DNA of 64,000 bases from a bacterium (GTDB lineage: Bacteria; Actinomycetota; Thermoleophilia; Solirubrobacterales; Solirubrobacteraceae): contig JAJPKQ010000007.1 of the NCBI GenBank assembly GCA_021323635.1, positions 36,274 to 100,273 of the forward strand. Reading direction: 5' to 3'. The first letter of the stretch is position 1. Each line of letters opens with the position of its first letter. The position numbers and the translations under genes were made by a program. The notes beneath the pieces are model-generated. The model did not search any database. It was not told the origin of the DNA and saw only the letters and a program-made list of their open reading frames with translations. This document shows positions 1 to 8,248 of the stretch, piece by piece.

Positions 1-494
1 TCGCGCTCGGGCGTCGCGCCGCCGGGAGGCTCCACTGGAACCGGCAGGATCACCGCATCCCGATCGCGCCGCCGCGCGGGCCCGCGCAGCGAGCGCTCGC
101 TCATCGGCAGCAGCAGCGGCGCGGCGGCGATGCGGCGGCGCTCCGCGGCGCGTTGCCAGATGCCGTGGCGACCCGGGCGATTCTCACACGCAAGCGTGTC
201 AAAGCGGATCGCGCCGCGCCGGGGCCACAGCAGCGCGGCGGTGATCGAGCAGTAGATCACCGCGCGCGGGCGGCGCTTTGCGATCCCCGCGGCAGCCGCC
301 GCGCGCGCGCTGCGCGCCCAGCACAGGTCCGTCGCCATGAATGTGCGCACCGCGGGGGGTGCGGGCGCGCGGATCATCTCCGCGTCGGCGCCCACGCGCT
401 GCAGCGCGCGCAGCAGCTCCTCGTCTGCGGTCCGCCAGCCCGCTGTGGAGGCCAGCGAGACGAGCAGCACGTCGGGGGCGCTCACGCCGCGCAT
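1..494 (-). CDS. Glycosyltransferase-like protein (3' end outside window)
   Basis: An open minus-strand frame starts at ATG 494 and runs off the left edge with no stop, so only about 164 N-terminal residues are present. Its start overlaps the stop of the upstream membrane-protein gene as ATGA, which implies translational coupling. The N-terminus has a Rossmann-like start (PDVLLVSLAS, then TADEELLRAL and a later RAVIYCSITAAL strand). Residues near FDTLACENRPGRHG resemble the acceptor domain of family 4 glycosyltransferases, and LLLPMSE fits the next strand. I infer a GT4-type glycosyltransferase. The donor-binding C-terminal domain is outside the window, so substrate and fold class remain open. 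Confidence 0.5.
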   Translation of the reverse strand, partial: MRGVSAPDVLLVSLASTAGWRTADEELLRALQRVGADAEMIRAPAPPAVRTFMATDLCWARSARAAAAAGIAKRRPRAVIYCSITAALLWPRRGAIRFDTLACENRPGRHGIWQRAAERRRIAAAPLLLPMSERSLRGPARRRDRDAVILPVPVEPPGGATPER

Positions 495-1024
495 CAGGGC
501 AGCGCGCGCCCGCGCGCATCCGGCGCCGGCGACTTGAAGCCGGGCGTTCGCTGCAGGGCGATCGGCTGCAGCGGCGAGGTGCGAAGGACGTAGAAGCAGA
601 CCCCGTCGCGCTTCTCGATCGCGGCGACCGCGGCGTGCTGCCGGCGCCAGGCCAGCGCGCCTGCGATCGCAAAGCCCGCGCCGATGCCCGGCACCTGGGG
701 CGCGACCAGCGCCAGCGCACCGGCGAGGATCGTCACCGCCAGCAGCGGCCAGAGGCGGTTGAGCAGGATCGTCCCCGGCTGCTCCGAGGGCAGCGCCGGG
801 CTCGCCTTCGCGCGCGCCAGCAGGCGCGCGATCGCGGGGCTGGCCTGCTGCCGGCGTCCGAGCCACAGCCCGAGCGCCACCGCGAGCACCCACCACCCGA
901 GCGTGGCCAGCAGAAGCGTGGAGCGACCCGTCGGAGCGGCGACCAGCACCGCCAGCACGCCGAGCGCGCTGGCGGCCGCGGCGGTGAGGACGACCGTTGC
1001 TCTGAGGAACTCTACGAAGCGCAA
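494..1024 (-). CDS. Four-helix membrane protein of unknown function
   Basis: The 176-residue protein has about four hydrophobic segments, at roughly residues 10-30, 37-56, 92-110 and 112-128, with an Arg/Gln-rich loop between the two pairs. The tail is short, polar and Pro/Arg rich. It lies 38 bases downstream of otsB, and its stop overlaps the start of the glycosyltransferase-like gene, so the three probably form one minus-strand transcript. I recognise no family. A membrane partner for a glycosyltransferase is possible but is inferred from position only. Coding is supported by the coupled overlap and the regular hydrophobic pattern. Confidence 0.6.
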   Translation of the reverse strand: MRFVEFLRATVVLTAAAASALGVLAVLVAAPTGRSTLLLATLGWWVLAVALGLWLGRRQQASPAIARLLARAKASPALPSEQPGTILLNRLWPLLAVTILAGALALVAPQVPGIGAGFAIAGALAWRRQHAAVAAIEKRDGVCFYVLRTSPLQPIALQRTPGFKSPAPDARGRALP

Positions 1025-1062
1025 CGCGGAGCCTGGTGGTGGTGCGTCGATTGCGAGCGTGC

Positions 1063-1890
1063 TCAGAGGAGCCCGGCAAGCAGCGCGCGCACCTCCTCAA
1101 CCGAAGTGATCACAAGGTCAGCATGCTCGATCAGCTCCTCAGGGGCCTCCTCGGAGGCGACCGCCACGCAACAGGCCGCTTCGAGCCGGCCCTCGCGCAC
1201 GAGCTCGCGCAGCGCGCCGAAGGCATCAAGATCGGTGCGATCGTCGCCGACATACATCGCAACCGCAATGCGCTCGCCCTCCTCGCCGCCCGGGAGCGCG
1301 CCGGCGAGCAGCTCGCGCACTCCACGCCCCTTGTCGAAGGCGACCGGCGGTCGGACCTCGAGCACCTTGCGCCCGCGATGGATGAAGAGGCCCGCCGCGC
1401 CGGCGCGCTTGGCAAGCTCCTCGACCAGGGCTACGGCGGCCGCCTCGTCGCGCGCGCCGCGCCAGTGCAGCGCCAGCACTGGCCCCTTCTCCTCGACGCG
1501 CACGCGCGCCCGGCGCAGCGCCGCCGCCGGCAGCGAGCTTGCAAACCGATCAACCTGGGAGCGGGCAGCCGCGAGCGCGGGGTCGAGGATCCGCACCTGC
1601 GTGGAGGCCGGCGCAAGCAGCTCCGCGCCGTGGTTGCCGACGTAGGCGATGCTGCCGATCCCGACCATCTGGCGCGCCTCCTGGGCGCGGCGCCCGCTCA
1701 CGCAGGCGATCAGCGCGTAGCGATGGGTCAGCTCGATCAGCAGCGAGCGCATCGCCTCGCTGACGCGCGCCTCCTCGGCGCGCTCGACGATCGGTGCGAG
1801 CGTGCCGTCGACGTCCAGGAGGATTGCCGCGGACTCCGGGCTTGACCGCAGTGGAGCGAGCGCGTGCGCGATCGAGGCGGCGGACGACAC
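1063..1890 (-). CDS. otsB: Trehalose-6-phosphate phosphatase (HAD superfamily)
   Basis: This cytosolic enzyme dephosphorylates trehalose 6-phosphate to trehalose, an osmoprotectant. HAD motif I is clear as DVDGTLAPI near residue 25, with the nucleophile Asp and acid/base Asp two residues apart. CVSGRR follows as motif II, and GDDRTDLDAF near the C-terminus is the magnesium-binding motif. GNHGAELL is typical of OtsB. The frame is open up to GTG 1956, but that start would lie 4 bases from the divergent gene. I chose GTG 1890, which places motif I at the usual distance and leaves room for divergent promoters; this choice is uncertain. No otsA lies in the window. Confidence 0.85.
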   Translation of the reverse strand: MSSAASIAHALAPLRSSPESAAILLDVDGTLAPIVERAEEARVSEAMRSLLIELTHRYALIACVSGRRAQEARQMVGIGSIAYVGNHGAELLAPASTQVRILDPALAAARSQVDRFASSLPAAALRRARVRVEEKGPVLALHWRGARDEAAAVALVEELAKRAGAAGLFIHRGRKVLEVRPPVAFDKGRGVRELLAGALPGGEEGERIAVAMYVGDDRTDLDAFGALRELVREGRLEAACCVAVASEEAPEELIEHADLVITSVEEVRALLAGLL

Positions 1891-1959
1891 GGCCACTAGT
1901 ATTGCGCGCACGTCCCCACCCGGCACGACACCTCGAGATTGCGCGCGGGCGCGCACGCC

Positions 1960-2322
1960 ATGGCTGAGCGCCGGACGCTGAAGCTGGCCCTGATCGGCAG
2001 CGCGGCGGGACTCTTCTCAGGCATCTTCGGGGTGGGCGGCGGCTCGGTGATCGTTCCGGCGCTGGTGCTCTCCCTCGGCTACAACCAGCGCGAGGCCGCC
2101 GGCACCTCGCTGCTGGCGATCACGATGATCGCCGCCTTTGCTGCCGCCCTGCAGGCGGGCTACGGCAACGTCCACGTGCTGGACGGCGTGCTGATCGGCG
2201 TCCCGGCGATCGTCGGGGTGCTGATCGGCGCGCGCGTCGCGCGCGTGGTTCCCCACCGCACGCTCGCGCTGGTCTTCTCCGCCGTCCTGCTTGCTGCCTC
2301 CGTGGAGCTGATCCTGGAATGA
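1960..2322 (+). CDS. TauE/SafE (TSUP) transporter, N-terminal half as a separate protein
   Basis: The 120-residue protein has about four membrane segments. It carries the TSUP repeat signature GIFGVGGGSVIVPAL near residue 20, followed by EAAGTSLLAI. TSUP proteins (sulfite, sulfoacetate or other organic anion exporters) normally have about 250 residues formed by two such repeats. Here a stop ends the protein after the first repeat, and the next gene begins with an ATGA overlap and encodes the second. The start is ATG 1960; an in-frame TTG at 1939 is less likely. The two products probably assemble as a heteromer. The substrate cannot be told from sequence. Confidence 0.85.
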   Translation: MAERRTLKLALIGSAAGLFSGIFGVGGGSVIVPALVLSLGYNQREAAGTSLLAITMIAAFAAALQAGYGNVHVLDGVLIGVPAIVGVLIGARVARVVPHRTLALVFSAVLLAASVELILE

Positions 2323-2687
2323 TCGGCGCGCTCCTGATCGGCCTTGTGGGCGGCGTGATCGCGGGGCTGCTGGGGCTGGGCGGCGGCGTCATCTTCGTGC
2401 CCGGGCTGGTGCTGCTGCTGCACCTCGGGCAGCAGCAGGCAGAGGCGACGTCGCTGCTGGCGATCGTGCCGGTCGCGCTCGTGGGCGCGATCAGCCACGC
2501 CCGCCACGGCAACGTGCGAGCGCGCGACGGCGCGATGGTCGGCGCCGTCGCGCTGGCAGGAGCGGCGCTCGGTGTGGTGCTCGCAAACGCGCTCTCCGGA
2601 GCGCTGCTGCGCGATGCCTTCGCCCTGCTCATGATCTTCGTCGCCTTCGAGCTGGCGCGCAGCGCACTGCGGCGCCCGATACCATGA
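2319..2687 (+). CDS. TauE/SafE (TSUP) transporter, C-terminal half as a separate protein
   Basis: The 122-residue membrane protein carries the second TSUP repeat, GLLGLGGGVIFVPGLVLLL, followed by EATSLLAIVP. It closely parallels the preceding gene, so each gene encodes one half of the family's internal duplication. Its ATG overlaps the previous stop (ATGA), indicating coupled translation and roughly equal amounts of both halves. I read this as a genuine split gene rather than a frameshift, because the second half has its own ATG and neat hydrophobic N-terminus. Transported anion unknown; sulfite or sulfonate export is the family precedent. Confidence 0.85.
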   Translation: MIGALLIGLVGGVIAGLLGLGGGVIFVPGLVLLLHLGQQQAEATSLLAIVPVALVGAISHARHGNVRARDGAMVGAVALAGAALGVVLANALSGALLRDAFALLMIFVAFELARSALRRPIP

Positions 2688-2694
2688 GCGGATC

Positions 2695-2970
2695 ATGTTT
2701 GGTGGCGGACTAGACAGCCCTACCCATATTCTGTTGCTGCTGCTGGTCGTCCTGCTGGTCTTCGGCGCAAGGCGGCTGCCTGAAATCGGCCGCTCGCTGG
2801 GAAGCGGCATCCGCGAGTTTCGGCACTCTGTGAGCGGCGAGGCACTGCCTCCAGCGCCGCCCGCGAGCGCCACGGCACGCGCAGATGCCGGCGCTTCGCC
2901 GGCGCCTGCGCAGGAGCCTGTGCAGAGCGCCGGGGCAAGCGCTGAGGATCTTCAGAGGCAGAGAGCCTAG
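2695..2970 (+). CDS. tatA: Sec-independent translocase subunit TatA/TatB-like
   Basis: The 91-residue protein has the TatA architecture: a short N-terminus, one membrane helix (residues about 8-22), an FGARRLPEIGRSLG hinge and amphipathic helix with the conserved FG pair, then a polar Pro/Ala-rich tail. TatA oligomers form the pore that exports folded proteins through the cytoplasmic membrane. The gene starts 7 bases after the second TSUP half and may be co-transcribed with it. No tatC lies nearby, so this copy works with components encoded elsewhere. TatA versus TatB cannot be settled firmly; the length and FGARRLPE pattern favour TatA/E. Confidence 0.85.
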   Translation: MFGGGLDSPTHILLLLLVVLLVFGARRLPEIGRSLGSGIREFRHSVSGEALPPAPPASATARADAGASPAPAQEPVQSAGASAEDLQRQRA

Positions 2971-2993
2971 GCGGCAGCAGGCGCCGCGCGATC

Positions 2994-4238
2994 GTGAGCA
3001 GCACCGGCAAGCCGGACGCGGTCAGTCCTGCGCAGATTCGTGCCCGGCTTGAGCGGGCCTGGCGTGGCGAGGTGCAGGCCCAGTACGTGTACGCACGCCT
3101 CGCCGAGCGCGAGCGCGACGGCGGACGCGCGCGGCTGCTGCGTGAGCTGGCGGCCGGCGAGGTCGCTCACCGCGAACGCCTGGAGGCACGCATGCGTGCG
3201 CTCGGCATCGAGGTGCCCCCTCGCGAGAGCGTTCGCATCCCCTGGATCCTGCGCCTGCAGTCGCGCATCGCGCCGCTGCCGCGGCTGCTGGCAGCGCGCG
3301 AGGCCGCAGAGGTCAGCGAGGTGGAGGCAGGCGGCGTCTACGGGGCGGCGACCGGAGACCCTGAGACAGACCGCCTGCTGAGCGAGATCGCAGCGGAGGA
3401 GCGAGCGCACTCGCTCAGCGTGCGCGGGCTGATCGCCGGGGAGCACGGCTCGCAGCCGGGCAATCATGCCGGAGCCGGCGAGGCGGCGCCGGCGAGCGCG
3501 GGCGAGCAGGCCGAGCGCGAGCGAGCGCGCGGGCGCCTGGAGCGGATTCTCTCGCGCGAGCGCTGGCACAGCACCGGCGGCGGCTGGATCGCAGGCGCCA
3601 TCTATGGCGCCAACGACGGCCTGGCGGCGGTCTTCGGCATCGTCGCAGGCGTCTCGGGCGCCACCAACGGCGGCAGGCTCGTCCTGACCGCCGGGCTGGC
3701 CGGGGCGATCGCCTCAGCGCTCTCGATGGCGACCGGCGCCTTCCTGGCCGAGCGCTCAGAGGTCGAGGTGGGCGTCGCGAACCTCGAGCAGGAGCGCCAG
3801 GAGATCGCCCAGCACCCCGAGGAGGAGCGCGAAGAGCTTGCGCTCTTTCTGCAGCTGAAGGGCATCGAGCGCGGCGCCGCCGAGTCGATCGCGGCCAAGC
3901 TGGCGGAGTACCCGGAGGCGATGCTGCGGGTCCTGGCGGGCGAAGAGTTCGGGAGCCTGAAGACCGACGGCCACGCGGTGCAGGCAGCGCTCGCCGGCGG
4001 GCTCTCAACGGCGGCAGGCGCGATCGTGCCGGTGGTGCCGTTCATCTTCATCACCGGCACCGCAGCGTTCATCGTCGCCGCCGCGATCTCGCTTGTTGCC
4101 CACTTTCTCGTCGGCGCGGCCAAGTCGCTGGTGACGCTGCGCTCCTGGTGGGCGGCGGGGTTGGAAATGACGCTCGCGGGCGTCCTCGTCGGCGGCGTCC
4201 TCTACGGCGTCGGCCTGCTGCTGCCCGTGCCCGGCTGA
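2994..4238 (+). CDS. Ferritin-like/VIT1 fusion, probable iron (or manganese) exporter, MbfA type
   Basis: The 414-residue protein fuses two domains. Residues about 10-145 form a rubrerythrin-like diiron helical bundle with acidic metal ligands (RGEVQAQY, AGEVAHRE, AEERAHS). After a charged Ala/Glu linker, residues about 175-410 form a VIT1/CCC1 metal transporter, opening with GGGWIAGAIYGANDGLAAVFG and containing several membrane helices plus a cytosolic Glu-rich metal-binding segment (EERQEIAQHPEEEREE). The same architecture is known in MbfA, an inner-membrane iron exporter of alphaproteobacteria. By analogy the ferritin-like domain would sense or deliver Fe(II). The start is GTG 2994, 23 bases after tatA. 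Confidence 0.85.
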   Translation: MSSTGKPDAVSPAQIRARLERAWRGEVQAQYVYARLAERERDGGRARLLRELAAGEVAHRERLEARMRALGIEVPPRESVRIPWILRLQSRIAPLPRLLAAREAAEVSEVEAGGVYGAATGDPETDRLLSEIAAEERAHSLSVRGLIAGEHGSQPGNHAGAGEAAPASAGEQAERERARGRLERILSRERWHSTGGGWIAGAIYGANDGLAAVFGIVAGVSGATNGGRLVLTAGLAGAIASALSMATGAFLAERSEVEVGVANLEQERQEIAQHPEEEREELALFLQLKGIERGAAESIAAKLAEYPEAMLRVLAGEEFGSLKTDGHAVQAALAGGLSTAAGAIVPVVPFIFITGTAAFIVAAAISLVAHFLVGAAKSLVTLRSWWAAGLEMTLAGVLVGGVLYGVGLLLPVPG

Positions 4239-4280
4239 GCGCGTCTGGGCAGGCGGGGGAACCGGAGCCGATCCGGTACC

Positions 4281-5165
4281 GTGGATCAGGTGCAACTCCT
4301 TCACTGGGACCACCGCCCCTCAAAGCTGCGCGCGCCGGCGCTGATCTGCGCCTTCAGCGGCTGGAACGACGCCGGTGAGGCCGCCTCTGCGGCGCTGCGC
4401 TTCCTGGCGACTGCGCTTGGCGCGGAGCGCTTCGCGTGGGCGGACTCAGAGGAGCTCTTCGACTATCAGGCGACCCGGCCGACGGTGCGCCTGCGCAAGA
4501 GCGGCGCCAGGAGCGTCGAGTGGCCACAGCTGGAGCTGCTGGCGGCAAAGGTGCCGCGGGCGCCGCGCGATGTGCTGCTGCTGCAGGGGCCTGAGCCGTC
4601 CCTGCGCTGGCGCTCGCTGGCCGACCAGCTCTTCGAGGTCGCCGAGGCGCTCGGCGTCCAGCTGGTGGTGAGCGTGGGGGCGCTGCTGGCCGAGGTCGCC
4701 CACACGCGGCCGGTTCCCTTGACCGCGCTTGCCTCCGATCCGGCGCTGATCGAGCGCTTCGGGCTGCGCAGCTCCAGCTATGAGGGCCCGACCGGCATCG
4801 TCGGGGTGCTGCATTCGACCTTCGCGCGCGGTGGCGTGCCCGCGGTCTCGCTGTGGGCGAGCGTGCCGCATTACGTTGCAGCCGCCCCGAACCCGAAGGC
4901 GGCGCTGGCGCTCGTGCGACGCACAGAAGCCCTGATCGGCGTGACCGTCGACGCCTCGGCGCTCGAGCGCGCTGCGGCCGACTATGAGCGCCAGGTCGGG
5001 CTGGCCGTCGCCGCCGACTCCGACGTGCAGGCGTTCGTCGAGCGCCTGGAGCAGAACGGCAGCGAGGAGGACGAGGCGCTGCTCTGGAGCGAGCTTCCCT
5101 CCGGAGAGCTGATCGCCCGCGAGTTCCAGCGCTTTCTGCGCCAACGCGGCACGGACGGCTCCTAG
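4281..5165 (+). CDS. PAC2 family protein
   Basis: The 294-residue soluble protein belongs to the PAC2 family, related to eukaryotic and archaeal proteasome-assembly chaperones. Family features are ALICAFSGWNDAGEAAS near the N-terminus, a central VVSVGALLAEVAHTRPVPL segment and SSYEGPTGIVGVLH. Actinobacterial PAC2 proteins are widespread, but their biochemical role is poorly defined. No proteasome genes occur in this window, although a fused PafB/PafC homologue lies near 28-30 kb. The start is GTG 4281, 42 bases after the iron-transporter gene. Confidence 0.8.
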   Translation: MDQVQLLHWDHRPSKLRAPALICAFSGWNDAGEAASAALRFLATALGAERFAWADSEELFDYQATRPTVRLRKSGARSVEWPQLELLAAKVPRAPRDVLLLQGPEPSLRWRSLADQLFEVAEALGVQLVVSVGALLAEVAHTRPVPLTALASDPALIERFGLRSSSYEGPTGIVGVLHSTFARGGVPAVSLWASVPHYVAAAPNPKAALALVRRTEALIGVTVDASALERAAADYERQVGLAVAADSDVQAFVERLEQNGSEEDEALLWSELPSGELIAREFQRFLRQRGTDGS

Positions 5166-5204
5166 CGCACGCGCCGCCGCGCACTGCGCCGATCGCTCAG
5201 CGGC

Positions 5205-8200
5205 TCAGCTCTCCACAGCCGGGCAGACCGCCAGGAAGTCGCAGGCCGCGCACGCGGCATAGGAGGGGCGGGGCGTGAAGCGCAGCGCGAGGATCTCCCC
5301 GGCTACCTGCTCAAGCGCCTGCGCAACGCGCGCCCTTCGCTCCTCCGCGCTGCGCTGCGGCAGGCGCACCTGAACGCCGTCGATGATGAAGCTGTAGGTG
5401 AGCGTGACCTGCTCGCAGCCCCACTCTTCCTGCGCGGCGAGGCCGTAGACCTCGAGCTGAAGCTGCTCTTCAAGCTGCTCGAGAGGACGCGCGCGGCTCG
5501 TCTTGTAGTCGATGATCTCGTAATGGCGATCGTCGATGCGATCGACGCGGTCGACCCTGCCGCGCAGCGTGTGCGGCCCGACTCTGATCGCAAAGCTGCG
5601 CTCCAGCCAGACCGGGTCCGCGGGCCGGAGGGCAAGCGAGCGCTGATAGTCAAGCAGCGCATCGCGCGCGAGCGCATAGAGCTCCGCTCCGCCGCGGCCC
5701 AGCCCGACCCTCTGCCAGGCAGCGCCAAGGCAGCTCTCGATCACCCTGGCGCCGGCGTCTCCCCGCGCCCCATCCTGATCGCCCGCAAAGCGGGCGTGGA
5801 AGCGCTCGAGCGCGCGGTGCACAGCGATCCCGAAGCGCTGCTCGGGTGTCTGGTAGCGCGGCAGATGCAAGAGCCGCGCAAACTTGAAGCGCAGCGGGCA
5901 GGAGCGAAAGCTGTCCAGATCCGAGGCGGAGAGCACGAGCCCCTGGCCGCGGCGTGGCAGCAGCGCCGCCAGCGAGCGCTCCGCGCCGGCGATCGCCGGC
6001 GCAGCGCCCGCGCCGGACTGCTCGGCGCCCGCAAGCAGCTCCGGGAGCCGCTGCGCTGCCAGCTGCGCCACGGGCGAGCCGTGAAAGAGCTCGCGCTGCT
6101 GGGGGCTTGCGCTGCGCAGCAGCCGCGCGTCGAGATCCTCGCTGTGCGCACGGGGGTCAGCCTCGGCGGGCAGCGCTCGCAGCGCTGCAAGCTTCATGTA
6201 GGCGAGCGCTGCGCTGACACCCGCTGCGATCTCCTGCTCGCTGTCCAGGCGCAGCTCACCGAGATGTGAGCCGACGGCCTCGAGCTCATCGATCAGGGCC
6301 TTGCGCGCCCCGCGCATCAGCGAGCTGGAGAGCTTGGGCCCTGCAAGGCGATCGCCGTCGATGCGCTCCCAGCTGCGGTCAAGGCGCCTCGAGAGCAGCT
6401 GCGCTGCGCCGCCGAGGGCGCCGGCGGCAGCTGTGCCGAAGGGCTCGGCGGCGACCACGAGCGCGCGCTCGCGCCCAAGCTCCAGCCAACGTTCCAGGAC
6501 CCCAAGCTCACGCTCGGAGCGCTCACGCTCGGAGCGCTCGCCGCGGCTGCGCTGCGGCTGCTCCGCGCTTGAGGGCAGCGATGCGCCGGGCGCGACGATC
6601 ACCACGTCGAGCGGATGCGCCCAGGAGTCCGCTGCTGAGAGCAGCAGCGGCACCCCCGTGCAATCCTCGGGCCAGGAGCCCTCCTCGCCCCAGGGATCCT
6701 CGGCCTCGCCGGCAACCAGCGGCAGGCCGGCGTCGGCGATCGCCAGGATGTCTCTTGCGATCGCCGCTGCATCTGCATCCGGTCGCAGCTCGGCAAGCTC
6801 CTGCCCGAGCGCCTGCAGCGCCGCGAGTGCTCCGGCCGCGCAGCGCGCAGGGCGATCCGTATCAGGCTCGCTCAGCTCGTGGAGGCCCGCGCGCCAGATC
6901 AGCGCCGGGAGCAGCGTCCAGGGCTGCGCCTCGGCCAGCTCCTGCCTGAGCGCGCTGTGGAGCTCGAGGAAGGAGTGGATGCGCTCGCGCGCCGCCGGCG
7001 AGCACTGCGGCGCCTGCGCAACCGCAGCGGCGGCGCTTGCCAGATCGAGCCGGCGTCCCTGGAGCAGCCTGCTGACGTGCGCCGCCTCCGCGGGCGGCAG
7101 CGCCGGCGGGCGCAGCAGCAGGCGCATCGCCTCGGTAGCGTGCGGGTCAAGCAGCAGGCGCAGCCAGGCCAGCAGGTCGCGGACCGGCGGCGGGGCAAAC
7201 ATCTCCGGCGCGAAGGGCGCAAAGAAGGGCAGGTGGCGCGCCCGGAGCGCCCCCGCAAGCTCGCGACCATCGCGCGCCAGCGACGGTAGGACGACAGCGA
7301 CCCGGGAGCGGCCATCGCGGCCAAGCTGCGCTTCGACCTCGGCTGCCAACCAGCGCGCCCGCGCGTGGCGATCGGCACAGAGCAGGAGCTCCACGCCTGA
7401 GCGCCCGCCGCTGCGCTCGGAGGGCTCAACGTCGGCGGGCAGCTCGCGCACAGGCACCTCAGCGTCGCCATACGCCTTCGCCAGCAGCTCTCGCAGCCGC
7501 TGCGCTGCGCGCGCGGGAAGCGCGATTGTGATCTGCGCCGGCAGCGCAGCGAGGGCCGCGATCAGCGCTGCGCCTGCGCCGCTCAGATCCGGCGTGCCCG
7601 CGACCAGCAGATGGCTGTAGCGTGCCGCAAGCGCGTCCAGCAAGCGCCCGCGGCGCTGCAGCGCCTCAGCAGCTGCCCACAGCGTCTCAGGCGCTGAGAG
7701 CGCCTCGGTGCGCCGAGCGCCCCCCGGCGCAGCCGCGCTTTCCACATCGATGCGCTCGAGCTCCTGCGCCAGCATCCGCAGCGCCCTGCGCCGCGCCGAG
7801 CCCTGGTGTCTGGCCTCGCGCTCCAGCGCCGCCTCTGCGGCGAGCGCCAGCCGCGCCTGGCGCGAGGCTGCGCGGGGCTCTGCCGCGCCCTGCGCCGCGC
7901 CGGCGCCCGCTGCTACCAGCTCAAGCGCGAGGCCGAGCGCCGAGACCACACGGGGCTTGGGGCCGCCAGCTGCGCGCAGAGCGGCGCGCAGCGCCCCCAC
8001 CGCCCCGCCGTCGACCCCCACGAGCAGGATCGACTCCGGGGCGCTGCGCTGCGCGATCAGCGCCTGGGCGCGCTGCGCAAGCAGGGCAGCGCGCTGCGCC
8101 GACCCGCCCGTCAGGATCTCGAGGCCATGCGCCGGCGCCGCGTCGCAGGCAGGTGTCCGCGACGCCGGGGCAGAATGGCGCCCCGTCGCCTCGACGGCCG

Positions 8201-8237
8201 GGCGCTCGCTGACAGCTGCGGGCCTTGGCTCCTGCAC
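5205..8237 (-). CDS. AddB/RecB-like PD-(D/E)XK nuclease with Fe-S cysteines and a degenerate helicase region
   Basis: This is a protein of about 1010 residues. The C-terminal part starts with SASDLDSFRSCPLRFKFA and holds the nuclease motifs: GIAVHRALERFH, a following acidic stretch, IIDYKTS and QLEVYGLA. It ends in CAACDFLAVC. SCPLRF plus CxxC-x5-C match the four cysteines that staple a 4Fe-4S cluster in AddB-type nucleases. The N-terminal 700 residues resemble the UvrD-like fold of AddB but lack a GxGKT Walker A loop; the expected place reads EILTGGSAQRA. No AddA-type helicase gene is adjacent. A role in double-strand-break end processing is inferred. The GTG start at 8237 is uncertain because it lies 11 bases from the divergent gene. 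Confidence 0.8.
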   Translation of the reverse strand: MQEPRPAAVSERPAVEATGRHSAPASRTPACDAAPAHGLEILTGGSAQRAALLAQRAQALIAQRSAPESILLVGVDGGAVGALRAALRAAGGPKPRVVSALGLALELVAAGAGAAQGAAEPRAASRQARLALAAEAALEREARHQGSARRRALRMLAQELERIDVESAAAPGGARRTEALSAPETLWAAAEALQRRGRLLDALAARYSHLLVAGTPDLSGAGAALIAALAALPAQITIALPARAAQRLRELLAKAYGDAEVPVRELPADVEPSERSGGRSGVELLLCADRHARARWLAAEVEAQLGRDGRSRVAVVLPSLARDGRELAGALRARHLPFFAPFAPEMFAPPPVRDLLAWLRLLLDPHATEAMRLLLRPPALPPAEAAHVSRLLQGRRLDLASAAAAVAQAPQCSPAARERIHSFLELHSALRQELAEAQPWTLLPALIWRAGLHELSEPDTDRPARCAAGALAALQALGQELAELRPDADAAAIARDILAIADAGLPLVAGEAEDPWGEEGSWPEDCTGVPLLLSAADSWAHPLDVVIVAPGASLPSSAEQPQRSRGERSERERSERELGVLERWLELGRERALVVAAEPFGTAAAGALGGAAQLLSRRLDRSWERIDGDRLAGPKLSSSLMRGARKALIDELEAVGSHLGELRLDSEQEIAAGVSAALAYMKLAALRALPAEADPRAHSEDLDARLLRSASPQQRELFHGSPVAQLAAQRLPELLAGAEQSGAGAAPAIAGAERSLAALLPRRGQGLVLSASDLDSFRSCPLRFKFARLLHLPRYQTPEQRFGIAVHRALERFHARFAGDQDGARGDAGARVIESCLGAAWQRVGLGRGGAELYALARDALLDYQRSLALRPADPVWLERSFAIRVGPHTLRGRVDRVDRIDDRHYEIIDYKTSRARPLEQLEEQLQLEVYGLAAQEEWGCEQVTLTYSFIIDGVQVRLPQRSAEERRARVAQALEQVAGEILALRFTPRPSYAACAACDFLAVCPAVES

Positions 8238-8248
8238 CCACCTAGGAT

